From DATILI01 sp035476635 (GTDB lineage: Bacteria > Pseudomonadota > Gammaproteobacteria > Burkholderiales > Burkholderiaceae_C): DNA of 28,093 nucleotides. The position numbers were made by a program, and so were the translations under genes. Shown here one piece after another: positions 1-8,137 of this stretch (its first letter is position 1; the number at the start of each line of letters is the position of its first letter). The stretch lies in contig DATILI010000027.1 of assembly GCA_035476635.1 (NCBI GenBank), positions 1-28,093 of the forward strand. The letters are read 5' to 3'. The notes beneath the pieces are model-generated. The model saw nothing but the letters and a program-made list of their open reading frames with translations, searched no databases and had not been told where the DNA came from.

Positions 1-888
1 AGCCAAGGATTCACCGCCTGCTGTCGGCGCCAGGCGGCGCACCTGGGCGGCGAGTGCGCTTGCATCGGCGCGCGCCAGGCGACGGGTCTCACCGCCTTGC
101 GTGATGCGCAACCCGTTCCAGCCCTCAAGCGCAGGGGAATCAGCCGAAGCAAACGGCACCGCGCGGCCGAGTGCACCACCGGCTGCCAAGCCTGCACGCG
201 GCGGCGCAAGGGGCGCCGCGTCTGCACGCGCGGTCTGCTCGGTCGCGGCCGCGGGTCGTGATGGCGGGGCCGGGAAAGGCGCGGGCGCCGCTGCGGGCGC
301 CGCGGCTTGTGCTGGAGCCTCGGTACTGGCCTCCGAGACGTCTTGATCCATCTGTCTGGCCGCACGCGGCGCGGGCATCGCAATGGCAGCCTCGCCTTCG
401 CGAACAGTCGCTGGTTTGCGCTCTGGCGTCACTGCGGCCTGCGGTGCCTGTCTCGCAGCCGGGAGCGGCGCAACGATGGGTGCTTGCGCGACCGCTGGCG
501 CTGACTTCGGAGACGTCGGCGGGGGTTCGGATTGCGGGAAAGACTGCGGCGCCTGCACCGGTGCTGCTGCTCGCTCGTGCTGCGATGCCTTCGTTGCCGG
601 CGCCTCGTCCGGTTGCGCATCCGGCACCGGCTGGTCATGCCACAGCAGGGTGACGAAGCCGGCGAGCAGCACCGTGGCAAATGCGGCATTCCACGGCATG
701 CGGCCTGGCCCCGGGCCCGGCAGCAAGCGGCGCCACCATGCGGATCCAGGCGCTGAGGCTGACCGGGGTTTCACCGCAGCGGCCGCCATGGTCACGATGG
801 CCTGCCGCGTCCGCGCATCAGGCCCAAGATGGGCGTCCGGCGCGTGTTCCAGCGCCTGCTGAAAGCGTACGTCGCGCAGTTCCGTCAT
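1..888 (-). CDS. Putative anti-sigma-like single-span membrane protein (partial)
   Basis: An open frame of 296 codons runs from an ATG at 888 off the left edge with no stop. Its start overlaps the stop of the upstream ECF sigma gene in an ATGA junction (888-885), so the two are almost certainly co-translated. A charged N-terminal part of about 64 residues is followed by one hydrophobic segment at about residues 65-83 (PWNAAFATVLLAGFVTLLW). After it comes a long stretch rich in alanine, proline and glutamine, then a more ordinary sequence near the window edge (about residue 260 on). Topology would be cytoplasmic N-terminus, one membrane span, periplasmic Pro/Ala-rich linker. I recognise no zinc-binding anti-sigma motif (HxxxCxxC) and no named family. 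The anti-sigma role is inferred only from the overlap with the sigma gene and the topology. Confidence 0.6.
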   Translation of the reverse strand, partial: MTELRDVRFQQALEHAPDAHLGPDARTRQAIVTMAAAAVKPRSASAPGSAWWRRLLPGPGPGRMPWNAAFATVLLAGFVTLLWHDQPVPDAQPDEAPATKASQHERAAAPVQAPQSFPQSEPPPTSPKSAPAVAQAPIVAPLPAARQAPQAAVTPERKPATVREGEAAIAMPAPRAARQMDQDVSEASTEAPAQAAAPAAAPAPFPAPPSRPAAATEQTARADAAPLAPPRAGLAAGGALGRAVPFASADSPALEGWNGLRITQGGETRRLARADASALAAQVRRLAPTAGGESLA

Positions 889-1502
889 GACGGCTGCTCC
901 AGCACCACCAGGTAGCGCTGCATGCAGCCGCGCAACTTCTGCAGTGCATAGCGCAAACGGCTCTTGGCAGTTTCAAAGCCCAGGCCCAGCCGCTGCGCCA
1001 GGTCTTCCACGCTCGCACCGTCTTCGTGGTGCAAGAGAAAGGCCGCACGCTGGGCGTCGGGCAATTCGTCCAGGCAATGCAGCAGTTGCTGGCCTGCGGC
1101 ACGCCAGAAGGCAACGTCCTCGCTCGAGGGATGAAAGAGTCCGGCGGCGGCTTGCAACCAGGACAGCGGGTCCTCTTCGTCGTCGCGCAATTCCACGCCG
1201 ATCTCGCGGCCGCTGGTGCGCAGGCGGTCCATCGCGGCGTTGTGCGCAATCGTGAAAGCCCAGGTCTTCCAGGCCGCGCCTTGCGGTGCAAAGCTCTCGC
1301 GCGCCGCAACGATGCGCATCCAGGTGTCCTGGAACACCTCGTCGGCCTGCGCGGCGAGCGCGTGGCCCAGCAGGCGCCGCACGAAGCGAAACAGCGCGCC
1401 CTCGTGCCGGTTGTAGAGCACATCGAATGCGGCGGCGTCGCCTGCGGCATAGGCCAGCATCAATTGGTCGTCGGGCATTTCGCGCGGGTCTCGCTCGGGC
1501 AT
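885..1502 (-). CDS. RNA polymerase ECF sigma factor
   Basis: A 205-residue sigma-70 family protein of extracytoplasmic-function size. Region 2 lies at about residues 15-95 and includes the helix AFDVLYNRHEGALFRFVRR and the later DTWMRIVAAR and AWKTWAFTIAHNAAMDRLR stretches typical of sigma 2. Region 4 lies at about residues 145-195, with DELPDAQRAAFLLHHEDG followed by a helix-turn-helix (SVEDLAQRLGLGFETAKSRL). Such factors direct RNA polymerase to a small regulon and are usually held by an anti-sigma factor. The gene directly downstream, overlapping by four bases, is a membrane-anchored candidate for that role. The start at 1502 is the first ATG, and an internal ATG eight codons in (MPDDQLM) is possible because neither has a clear ribosome binding site. 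The target promoters cannot be named from the sequence. Confidence 0.9.
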   Translation of the reverse strand: MPERDPREMPDDQLMLAYAAGDAAAFDVLYNRHEGALFRFVRRLLGHALAAQADEVFQDTWMRIVAARESFAPQGAAWKTWAFTIAHNAAMDRLRTSGREIGVELRDDEEDPLSWLQAAAGLFHPSSEDVAFWRAAGQQLLHCLDELPDAQRAAFLLHHEDGASVEDLAQRLGLGFETAKSRLRYALQKLRGCMQRYLVVLEQPS

Positions 1503-1635
1503 GAACAGATTTTCACACTACCTTCTACGCGGCCTGGAAGGACTCGGGGTTAAACCGGGTCGAAAAACTTGACCCCTGCCAAGCGCCAGCGCCGTACCAG
1601 CCTGCATTGCCGCATTGCTGTGGATGCGAAGCCTT

Positions 1636-1657
1636 GCATGAAACCGTGCATTCATGC
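1636..1657. repeat. Inverted repeat in the sigma/tRNA intergenic region
   Basis: GCATGAA (1636-1642) and TTCATGC (1651-1657) are perfect 7-base inverted repeats around an 8-base loop. They lie between the divergently read ECF sigma gene and the tRNA promoter. They could be a protein-binding site for either unit or chance. No other feature is seen in 1503-1700. Confidence 0.35.
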
Positions 1658-1703
1658 GCCTGGTCGCCGAGGAGCATGCAAAACTGCCGCTCAAAGTCTG
1701 GGC

Positions 1704-1709
1704 TATAAT
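1704..1709 (+). promoter_or_regulatory. -10 box of the tRNA promoter
   Basis: A consensus TATAAT lies 35 bases before the mature tRNA 5' end, which puts transcription start near 1716. No convincing -35 element is seen 16-18 bases upstream (AAACTG region), so the call rests on the -10 box and on position. Confidence 0.6.
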
Positions 1710-1718
1710 CTTTGGCTC

Positions 1719-1741
1719 GGTGCCGATGAAAAAAAGGCACC
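1719..1741 (+). other. Hairpin in the tRNA 5' leader
   Basis: GGTGCC (1719-1724) and GGCACC (1736-1741) are perfect inverted repeats around an A-rich 11-base loop (GATGAAAAAAA). The structure ends two bases before the mature tRNA. If transcription starts near 1716, essentially the whole 5' leader folds into this hairpin, which RNase P would remove. Folding is predicted by eye. Confidence 0.5.
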
Positions 1742-1743
1742 AT

Positions 1744-1820
1744 GGCGCTTTAGCTCAGTCGGTTAGAGCGATGGAATCATAATCCACAGGTCCGCGGTTC
1801 GAATCCGTGAAGCGCCACCA
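1744..1820 (+). tRNA. tRNA-Met (anticodon CAT)
   Basis: A complete 77-base cloverleaf with encoded CCA. The acceptor stem GGCGCTT/AAGCGCC pairs perfectly, and the D arm is GCTC/GAGC. The anticodon loop ATCATAA carries CAT. The T arm is CGCGG/CCGTG with loop TTCGAAT. The outermost anticodon-stem pair (A/C) is mismatched. The acceptor stem pairs at its first position, so this is not the initiator tRNA. Elongator methionine is most likely. The minor isoleucine tRNA read after lysidine modification has the same CAT anticodon and cannot be fully excluded by eye. It is a single-gene transcript with its own promoter and terminator. Confidence 0.92.
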
Positions 1821-1843
1821 AAACAACATGTCGCATTGACAAG

Positions 1844-1872
1844 AAAGGCACTGTCCAGCACAGTGCCTTTTT
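1844..1872 (+). terminator. Rho-independent terminator of the tRNA
   Basis: AAAGGCACTG pairs perfectly with CAGTGCCTTT, a T-A pair closes a five-base loop, and the 3' side runs into five T residues. It sits 24 bases after the tRNA CCA end. Confidence 0.9.
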
Positions 1873-1919
1873 ACTTGGGGCCGCTTGATGCCCCTTCCCA
1901 CAGCCTCTGGATATACACC

Positions 1920-2399
1920 ATGAACCGCTGCCTGAAAAACCGTCTCGCCAACTGTCTCGGTATGGCTTTGATAGCCACAAGCGCCTTGCCCGTCCTGTCG
2001 ATTGGAGCGGGGCTTGCCTTCCCTTCCGAGGCCACCGCCCAGGGAATACGGCTATTCCCTGCGGCGGCACGCCGGGCCATCCTGGTTGTCGCAACGGCGC
2101 CGGAGATTCTGCTGAACGGCAACCCCGAGCGCCTGTCGCCCGGCGCACGGATCCGCGGCGCGACCAACACCTTTGTCACACCCTCTTCTCTGTCCGGCCA
2201 GCGTGTGCTGGTCAACTATGTGCGAGACCCGCAAGGCATGGTGCATGAGATCTGGATACTGACCGAGGCCGAAGCGCAGGAAAAGCGCGCGGGCCTGGAG
2301 ACCGTGTTCAACTTCAAGTTCGGTTCGGAAGAAAACCAGCCCAAGCGCGACGACGGCAAGACGCCGTTCAATCAGCTGCCCAAGTATCCGCAGCAATAA
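1920..2399 (+). CDS. Conserved exported protein of unknown function
   Basis: A 159-residue protein with an N-terminal signal peptide: basic MNRCLKNRLAN, a hydrophobic core to about residue 34, then a cleavage-like SEATAQG near residue 42. The mature part has an RGATNTFVTPSSLSGQRVLVNY segment and an IWILTEAEAQEKR segment, and a polar, lysine-rich C-terminus. I do not recognise a named domain. It is probably periplasmic. The frame is open upstream to 1836, but that start would place coding sequence across the tRNA terminator and destroy the signal peptide, so the ATG at 1920 is preferred. It precedes miaB by 68 bases and may share its transcript. Confidence 0.75.
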   Translation: MNRCLKNRLANCLGMALIATSALPVLSIGAGLAFPSEATAQGIRLFPAAARRAILVVATAPEILLNGNPERLSPGARIRGATNTFVTPSSLSGQRVLVNYVRDPQGMVHEIWILTEAEAQEKRAGLETVFNFKFGSEENQPKRDDGKTPFNQLPKYPQQ

Positions 2400-2467
2400 G
2401 CGCTGTCCGGTCGCGCACACGGTGCGCACTTCACCCCCCTTTGCTTTCTCTCTCGACGAGGTCCCGC

Positions 2468-3814
2468 ATGACCGCCAAAAAAGTATTCATCAAAACCTTC
2501 GGCTGCCAGATGAACGAGTACGACTCGGACAAGATGGCCGACGTGCTGAACGCCGCCCAAGGCTACGAGCCGACCACCAATGTGGACGAGGCCGACCTGA
2601 TCCTTTTCAACACCTGCTCGGTGCGCGAGAAAGCGCAGGAAAAAGTGTTCTCCGATCTCGGCCGCATCAAGCACTTGAAGAAAAAGGGCGTCAAGATCGG
2701 TGTCGGCGGCTGCGTGGCAAGCCAGGAAGGCGCGGCCATCATCGCGCGCGCACCGTATGTCGACGTGGTGTTCGGTCCGCAGACGCTGCACCGCCTGCCC
2801 GAATTGCTGAACCAGCGCGAACGGCTGGACCGCCCGCAGGTGGACATCAGCTTTCCCGAGATCGAAAAGTTCGACCACCTGCCGCCCGCGCGCGTGGACG
2901 GCGCCTCGGCCTTCGTCAGCATCATGGAAGGCTGCTCCAAGTACTGCAGCTACTGCGTCGTGCCCTATACGCGCGGCGAAGAAGTTTCGCGCCCGTTCGA
3001 AGACGTGCTGGTCGAAGTGGCCGGCCTTGCGGACCAGGGCGTCAAGGAAGTCACGCTGTTGGGGCAGAACGTGAACGCCTACCGTGGCACGATGGGCGAT
3101 ACGACAGAGATCGCCGATTTCGCCCTGCTGCTTGAGTACGTGGCCGACATCCCCGGCATCGAGCGCATCCGCTACACCACCAGCCACCCCAACGAGTTCA
3201 CGCCACGCCTGATCGAAGCCTATGGGCGCATCCCCAAGCTTGTGAGCCATTTGCATCTGCCGGTGCAGCACGGCAGTGACCGCATCCTGATGGCCATGAA
3301 GCGCGGCTACACAGCCATGGAATACAAGAGCACGGTGCGCAAGCTGCGCGCCATTCGCCCCGACATGGCCATGAGCAGCGACTTCATCGTCGGCTTCCCC
3401 GGCGAGACCGAGGACGACTTCAACAAGATGATGAAGTTGATCGACGACGTGGGCTACGACAATTCATTCAGCTTCATCTTCAGCCCCCGCCCCGGCACGC
3501 CGGCGGCGAATCTGCACGACGACACGCCGCACGAGGTCAAGCTCAAGCGGCTGCAGCACCTGCAGGCGGTCATCGACGCCAGCATTCTGCGCATCAGCGC
3601 CAGCCGTGTCGGCACGGTCCAGCGCATCCTGGTCGAGGGGCCGTCGCGCAAGGACGCCAACGAGTTGATGGGCCGCACCGAATGCAACCGGGTGGTGAAT
3701 TTCAAGGGCTCGCCGCGCCTGGTCGGCCAGATGGTCGACGTGACCGTGACCCAGGCCATGCACTACAGCCTGCGCGGCGAGGTGCTGCTGCGCGAGGAAG
3801 CGCTGACCGCCTAA
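2468..3814 (+). CDS. miaB: tRNA-2-methylthio-N6-dimethylallyladenosine synthase MiaB
   Basis: A 448-residue radical-SAM methylthiotransferase that adds a methylthio group to i6A37 in tRNAs reading codons that start with U. The N-terminal MTTase domain begins KVFIKTFGCQMNEYDSD, with the three auxiliary-cluster cysteines at 13, 50 (NTCSVRE) and 82 (GGCVAS). The radical-SAM cluster motif is C156-x3-C160-x2-C163 in GCSKYCSYCVVPYTRG. The C-terminus (about residues 375-440) is a TRAM RNA-binding domain. The length matches the family. The start is the ATG at 2468, preceded by GACGAGG. An upstream in-frame TTG at 2441 lacks a binding site and would add nine residues not normally present. It converges with ffh. 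Confidence 0.97.
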   Translation: MTAKKVFIKTFGCQMNEYDSDKMADVLNAAQGYEPTTNVDEADLILFNTCSVREKAQEKVFSDLGRIKHLKKKGVKIGVGGCVASQEGAAIIARAPYVDVVFGPQTLHRLPELLNQRERLDRPQVDISFPEIEKFDHLPPARVDGASAFVSIMEGCSKYCSYCVVPYTRGEEVSRPFEDVLVEVAGLADQGVKEVTLLGQNVNAYRGTMGDTTEIADFALLLEYVADIPGIERIRYTTSHPNEFTPRLIEAYGRIPKLVSHLHLPVQHGSDRILMAMKRGYTAMEYKSTVRKLRAIRPDMAMSSDFIVGFPGETEDDFNKMMKLIDDVGYDNSFSFIFSPRPGTPAANLHDDTPHEVKLKRLQHLQAVIDASILRISASRVGTVQRILVEGPSRKDANELMGRTECNRVVNFKGSPRLVGQMVDVTVTQAMHYSLRGEVLLREEALTA

Positions 3815-3831
3815 AGCGCCCCGCGCCTATA

Positions 3832-3915
3832 CCAGTGCACCCATGGAACCGGCTTCGCCGGGCCATCGGGTGCGCCCCCTTGAGGGGGAGGCGCCGCAGG
3901 CGCTTCGGGGGGGAG
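3832..3915. repeat. Dispersed intergenic repeat, copy A
   Basis: A GC-rich element between the convergent miaB and ffh genes. It reads, on the minus strand from the ffh stop codon, CTCCCCCCCGAAGCGCCTG, a CCCCCTCAAGGGGG hairpin, then a CCCGGCGAAGCCGG hairpin and GGTGCACTGG. A second, shorter copy in the opposite orientation starts directly after the stop of the nucleoside-binding protein gene (17922-17973). The several stems suggest a transcript-end structure. I know similar elements from Comamonadaceae intergenic regions. Confidence 0.7.
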
Positions 3916-5271
3916 CTAAAACTTCATACCCTTCATGCCGCCCATGCGCTTCATCATTTTCATGAGGCCGCCGCCCTTCATTTTCTTCATCATGGTTTGC
4001 ATCTGCTCGAACTCGTTGAGCATGCGGTTCACTTCCTGAACCTGCACACCGGCGCCGGCGGCGATGCGGCGCTTGCGCGTGGCCTTGATGAGTTCGGGCT
4101 TGCGCCGCTCCAGTGGCGTCATCGCGTGGATGATGCCCTGCTTGCGGCGGATATCGCGCTCGGCGCGGTCCATGTCGACCTGGCCGGCCTTGGCCGCCAT
4201 TTGCGCCGGCAGCTTGTCCATCAGGCTGGAGAGGCCGCCCATCTGCTTCATCTGCTGGATCTGGGCCAGGAAGTCGTTGAGGTCGAAGCCCTCGCCGCTC
4301 TTGACCTTGGCCGCGAGTTTCTGCGCGGCCTGCATGTCCACGCCCTGTGTGACCTGCTCGACCAGCGCCAGGATGTCGCCCATGCCCAGGATGCGGCCCG
4401 CATGGCGCTCGGCATCGAACAATTCCAGGCCGTCGAGCTTTTCGCTGGTGCCGGAGAACTTGATCGGCGCACCCGTGACCTGCCGCACTGACAGCGCCGC
4501 ACCGCCGCGCGAATCACCGTCGGCCTTGGTCAGGATAATGCCGGTCAGCGGCAGCGCTTCCTTGAAAGCCTTGGCGGTATTGATCGCATCCTGGCCCTGC
4601 ATGGCGTCCACCACAAACAGCGTTTCCACCGGATTCAATACGGCGTGCAGCTCCTTGATCTCGCGCATCAGCGCTTCGTCGATCGCCAGGCGACCGGCGG
4701 TATCGACCAGCAGCACGTCGAAATAGTGCCGGCGCGCATGGTCCAGCGCGGCCTTGGCGATATCCACCGGTTTTTGGTCCCCGGTGCTCGGAAACCATTC
4801 CGCGCCAGCTTGCGCCGTGACGGTCCTGAGCTGCTCAATGGCGGCGGGGCGGTACACGTCGCCCGAGACCGTCAACACCTTCTTCTTGCGCTTCTCGATC
4901 AAATACTTGGCCAGCTTGGCGGTGGTGGTGGTCTTGCCGGCGCCTTGCAGGCCCGCCATCAAGATCACGGCCGGGGGCTGCGCGGCCAGATTGATGTCGC
5001 TCACGCCTTCGCCCATGGTGGCGGCAAGTTCGCGGTTGACGATGCCCACCAGCGCCTGCCCGGGCGAGAGCGAGCCCAGCACTTCCTGGCCCAGCGCCTT
5101 TTCCTTGACCCGCGCGATGAAGTCGCGCACGACGGGCAGGGCCACGTCGGCTTCGAGCAAGGCCATGCGCACCTCGCGCAGCATCTCGGTGACATTGGCC
5201 TCGGTGATACGGGCCTGACCCCGCATTTCTTTGACCAGGCGGGAAAGTTTGTCGGTAAGGACGGAAGCCAT
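3916..5271 (-). CDS. ffh: Signal recognition particle protein Ffh
   Basis: The 451-residue GTPase of the bacterial signal recognition particle. It binds 4.5S RNA and signal peptides of nascent membrane proteins and docks with FtsY. The N domain is at residues 1-90. The G domain has the P-loop GLQGAGKTT (107-115), DTAGR (190-194) and TKADGDSRGG (248-257). The C-terminal M domain ends in a methionine- and lysine-rich tail (MQTMMKKMKGGGLMKMMKRM). Length and domain order are normal. The start at 5271 has no good ribosome binding site, and a perfect 6-bp hairpin lies 10 bases upstream. The stop codon directly abuts repeat copy A. Confidence 0.98.
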   Translation of the reverse strand: MASVLTDKLSRLVKEMRGQARITEANVTEMLREVRMALLEADVALPVVRDFIARVKEKALGQEVLGSLSPGQALVGIVNRELAATMGEGVSDINLAAQPPAVILMAGLQGAGKTTTTAKLAKYLIEKRKKKVLTVSGDVYRPAAIEQLRTVTAQAGAEWFPSTGDQKPVDIAKAALDHARRHYFDVLLVDTAGRLAIDEALMREIKELHAVLNPVETLFVVDAMQGQDAINTAKAFKEALPLTGIILTKADGDSRGGAALSVRQVTGAPIKFSGTSEKLDGLELFDAERHAGRILGMGDILALVEQVTQGVDMQAAQKLAAKVKSGEGFDLNDFLAQIQQMKQMGGLSSLMDKLPAQMAAKAGQVDMDRAERDIRRKQGIIHAMTPLERRKPELIKATRKRRIAAGAGVQVQEVNRMLNEFEQMQTMMKKMKGGGLMKMMKRMGGMKGMKF

Positions 5272-5281
5272 AAGGAGTAAT

Positions 5282-5298
5282 CCGGCTGGGGGAGCCGG
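5282..5298 (-). other. Hairpin just upstream of the ffh start codon
   Basis: CCGGCT/AGCCGG is a perfect six-base inverted repeat with a five-base loop, ending 10 bases before the ffh ATG. In the ffh mRNA it would occupy the region where a ribosome binding site is expected. It might influence translation or be incidental. The evidence is by eye only. Confidence 0.4.
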
Positions 5299-5361
5299 GG
5301 TCGGTTGCCGTGTTCGGTACGACAGGCCTCTTTGCAGGATGCAAAAAGTTAAACTGTGCCC

Positions 5362-6174
5362 ATGATTTTAACCGGCGCCCCTCTGGTCAGCGTGATGCTG
5401 TCTGCCGCAGCCGCAGTCGCCTATGCGGTGCCGGCGGCCGCCGCCGCGCGGCTAAGCCCGCGCGCCAGCCGCGCGGCCTTGCAGGTCGCATGGCTGCTGC
5501 ACGGCGTCGTGCTGGCCTGGGGCCTCCTGGGCGACACGCCGCGCTTTGGTTTCGCGCCCGCGTTGTCGGTCACGGCCTGGTTGGTGCTCACGGTTTATGC
5601 CGTGGAGAGCCATATGTTCCCCGAGCTGCAGGCACGCTGGGCGCTGGCCGGGCTGGGCGCTGCCGCCGTACTGCTTGCGCTTTTGTTTCCGGGCACGGCC
5701 CTGCATGTTTCCGCGTCGCCGTGGTTGCCACTGCACTGGGCCCTGGGCATCGCGTCCTACGGCCTGTTCGCCGCGGCCGTGGTGCACGCCTGGCTGATGA
5801 GCCGCGCCGAAAAGCAGATCCGCCTGGCGGCCGATTCGCACAGCGGTATGCCGCTGTTGACCCTGGAGCGCCTGACCTTTCGCTTTGTCGGCGCCGGCTT
5901 TGTGCTGCTGTCGGCCACCTTGCTCGCCGGCTGGCTGTTCGGCGAACAGCTCTATGGTGCGGCGGGCGCAAGGCAAGCGTGGAAGTGGGACCACAAGACC
6001 ATTTTCTCCGTGCTGTCCTGGCTGGCGTTTGCCATTCTGCTGTTGGGCCGCTCGCGCTTTGGCTGGCGCGGCCGTAGCGCGGTGCGCGTGCTGTACGTCG
6101 GCTCGGGCCTGCTGCTGCTGGCCTACGTCGGTTCGCGTTTTGTGCTTGAAGTCGTTCTGGGGCGTCCATCTTGA
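5362..6174 (+). CDS. ypjD: Cytochrome c assembly (CcsA/CcmC-type) inner-membrane protein YpjD
   Basis: A 270-residue protein with about eight hydrophobic segments (for example residues 5-25, 30-50, 60-80, 90-115, 125-150, 175-200, 215-235 and 245-265). It is a member of the cytochrome c assembly/CcsA-like family. Histidines typical of the family sit in LHWALGIASYG and in WDHKTIFSVLSW. The same protein lies next to ffh in E. coli, which supports the name. Its exact role is unsettled, and a heme-handling function is only inferred from the family. An ATG at 5362 is chosen over a GTG two codons upstream. It is transcribed away from ffh and its stop overlaps the next start. Confidence 0.88.
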   Translation: MILTGAPLVSVMLSAAAAVAYAVPAAAAARLSPRASRAALQVAWLLHGVVLAWGLLGDTPRFGFAPALSVTAWLVLTVYAVESHMFPELQARWALAGLGAAAVLLALLFPGTALHVSASPWLPLHWALGIASYGLFAAAVVHAWLMSRAEKQIRLAADSHSGMPLLTLERLTFRFVGAGFVLLSATLLAGWLFGEQLYGAAGARQAWKWDHKTIFSVLSWLAFAILLLGRSRFGWRGRSAVRVLYVGSGLLLLAYVGSRFVLEVVLGRPS

Positions 6175-6398
6175 AATTCCTGCTTGTCCTGGCTGTGGTC
6201 CTGGTGGCGTTCTATGTCTGGCGATCGAATCGCAAGCCGGACCGCGCGCCGCCGCCCGTGACGCGCCAGCCCGAGCCCAAGCAGCTCGAGATGGTGCGCT
6301 GCGCCGTATGCGGCTTGCACCTGCCCAAGACCGACGCCATCACCACCGCCGCGGCATCGTATTGCAGCAACGAGCACCGGCGACAGGCTGAGCACTGA
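6171..6398 (+). CDS. PP0621-type small membrane protein with a four-ligand metal-knuckle motif
   Basis: A 75-residue protein with one N-terminal membrane segment (FLLVLAVVLVAFYVW), a short proline-rich linker and a C-terminal knuckle. The knuckle has CAVCGLHLP at about residue 44 and YCSNEHR near residue 65, giving Cys-x2-Cys plus Cys and His, a likely zinc site. The start is a TTG at 6171 overlapping the ypjD stop (TTGA), so it is probably translationally coupled. I recognise it as the PP0621 family, whose function is unknown to me. It is always short, so this is not a fragment. It sits 15 bases before pilS. Confidence 0.85.
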   Translation: MKFLLVLAVVLVAFYVWRSNRKPDRAPPPVTRQPEPKQLEMVRCAVCGLHLPKTDAITTAAASYCSNEHRRQAEH

Positions 6399-6413
6399 AC
6401 CGCCGAGCGCTCT

Positions 6414-8137
6414 ATGGCCATCAATCCGGAAAACCATTCCTGGTTCCATCCGCGGGATTCGGAAAACACCGTCCTGCCCACCTCGACCGACCTGGCCTTT
6501 GGCCGGCTCTGGCAAGGATTCATGACGGCCCGCGTGATGATGGCGCTCGCCATCCTGTTGCTGCAAGCGCTGATCCACGCGCTGGGCCAGCAGGTCAGCG
6601 TCTGGGTGCTGGGCGTGTGTGGCGGCTACCTGGCGGCGGCGCTTGCGGTGCGCGTGCTGGCCCGTCCCGAGCCGCCCGAGCGGCACACCGGCCCACAGTG
6701 GCTGCTCACGATCGGCGTGGACCTGGTCGCGTTCTCCGCCTTGCAGCTGCTGCAGTCGGGCAACATGAACTATGCGCCGCTATTCGGCTTGCCGCTGCTT
6801 TTGGCTTCGGTCCTGGGTTCACGCATGCTGGCCCTGGGGACGGCGGCCGGCATCACACTGCTGCTCCTGGGCGAAGCCTGGTGGACCACGCTGCAGATTC
6901 CCACGGATCCAGCCGCGCGCTTCCTGCAGGCCGGCCTTACCGGCACCGGCTACTTCATCGTGGCGTTCCTCGCCAACCAGCTGGCGACCCGGCTGGCACG
7001 CGAAGAGCAACTGGCGCGGCGCAGCGAAAGCGCCGCGCGGCTGCAGATGCAGGTCAGCGAACTGGTGATTGAGACCTTGTCCGACGGGGTCCTGGTAGTG
7101 GACGCCCATGGCACGGCACGCGCGTCCAACCCCGCCGCGCGCCTTTTGCTGGGTAGCCGCGCGACCTCCGGCAATCCCTTTGCCTTGACCAGCGAAACCG
7201 CCTGGTGGCCGCTGTTGGACCTGGCACGCTCGACCTTGGGACAGGGCCGGCCCCAGACCGCCGACATCAGCATCCACCATGACGGGCACAGCCCGCGCCG
7301 CGTGCGCGTGCGCACTCGCATGACCAGCTCGCCGCAACTGGATGCGGGCAGCCTGTGCGTGATGTTCCTGCACGACCTGCGTGAAATGGAAGCGCGGCTG
7401 CGCACCGAGAAGTTGGCCGCCATGGGCCGCATGTCGGCGGCCGTGGCCCATGAAATCCGCAACCCACTGGCGGCCATCGTGCAAGCCAATGCCTTGCTCG
7501 ATGAAGACCTGCACGATCCGGCGCACAAGCGGCTGGCGCTGATCGTTCGGCAAAACGCGCAGCGGCTGGCCAAGATTGCCGAAGAGGTGCTGGATATATC
7601 AAGAGTGCAGCACCAGTTCAGCGCTGCGCCAGCCACCAGCTTGCCGCTGGACGAAACCGTCGAAGCCGTGTGCCGCGACTGGGGCAGCCAGTCCGGCAAC
7701 AGGCAACACCTGCATTTGGCACTGCTGGCCGCCGAGACGCGCGTCGAGTTCGAAGCCGATCATCTGCGCCGGGTGCTGGTCAACCTGCTGGACAACGCGC
7801 GTCGCTATATCAGCAAGCACACCGATTCGCTGCAAGTCTCCACCGGAATATCGGCCTCCGGCCAGGTTGCGCTGCAAGTCTGGAGCGATGGGCAGCCACT
7901 GGAAAAGTCCGTCGAGCAACATTTGTTCGAGCCGTTCTTCTCCTCGGAAAGCCGTTCCACCGGCCTGGGGCTCTACATCTGCCGCGAGCTCTGCGCCCGC
8001 CATGGCGCCGCCATCGGCTACCAGCGCGCCCTGCGCGACACACAACGCGGTGTGTTGGAGGGCAACGCCTTCTTCGTAACCTTCCGGGCGACCGATGCGG
8101 CCTCGGCGGCGCAGCAGCCGATCGACACCATCGTGGT

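Noticed and set aside
1744..1820. Initiator tRNA or lysidine-type tRNA-Ile2 for the CAT tRNA
   Set aside because: The first acceptor pair is intact, so it is not the initiator. Ile2 is less likely because the acceptor stem lacks the C4/C5 bases I know from the E. coli form, but it is not disproved.
1836..1919. Upstream start for the small exported protein
   Set aside because: It would code through the tRNA terminator and place 28 residues before an intact signal peptide.
2372..3271. Long minus-strand frame across miaB
   Set aside because: The miaB frame has all six cluster cysteines and a TRAM domain. The antisense product is compositionally biased with no motif.
3832..3915. Repeat copy A as an insertion sequence remnant or attachment site
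   Set aside because: It has no transposase fragment, target duplication or tRNA link. It matches a short dispersed intergenic repeat with a second copy at 17922-17973.
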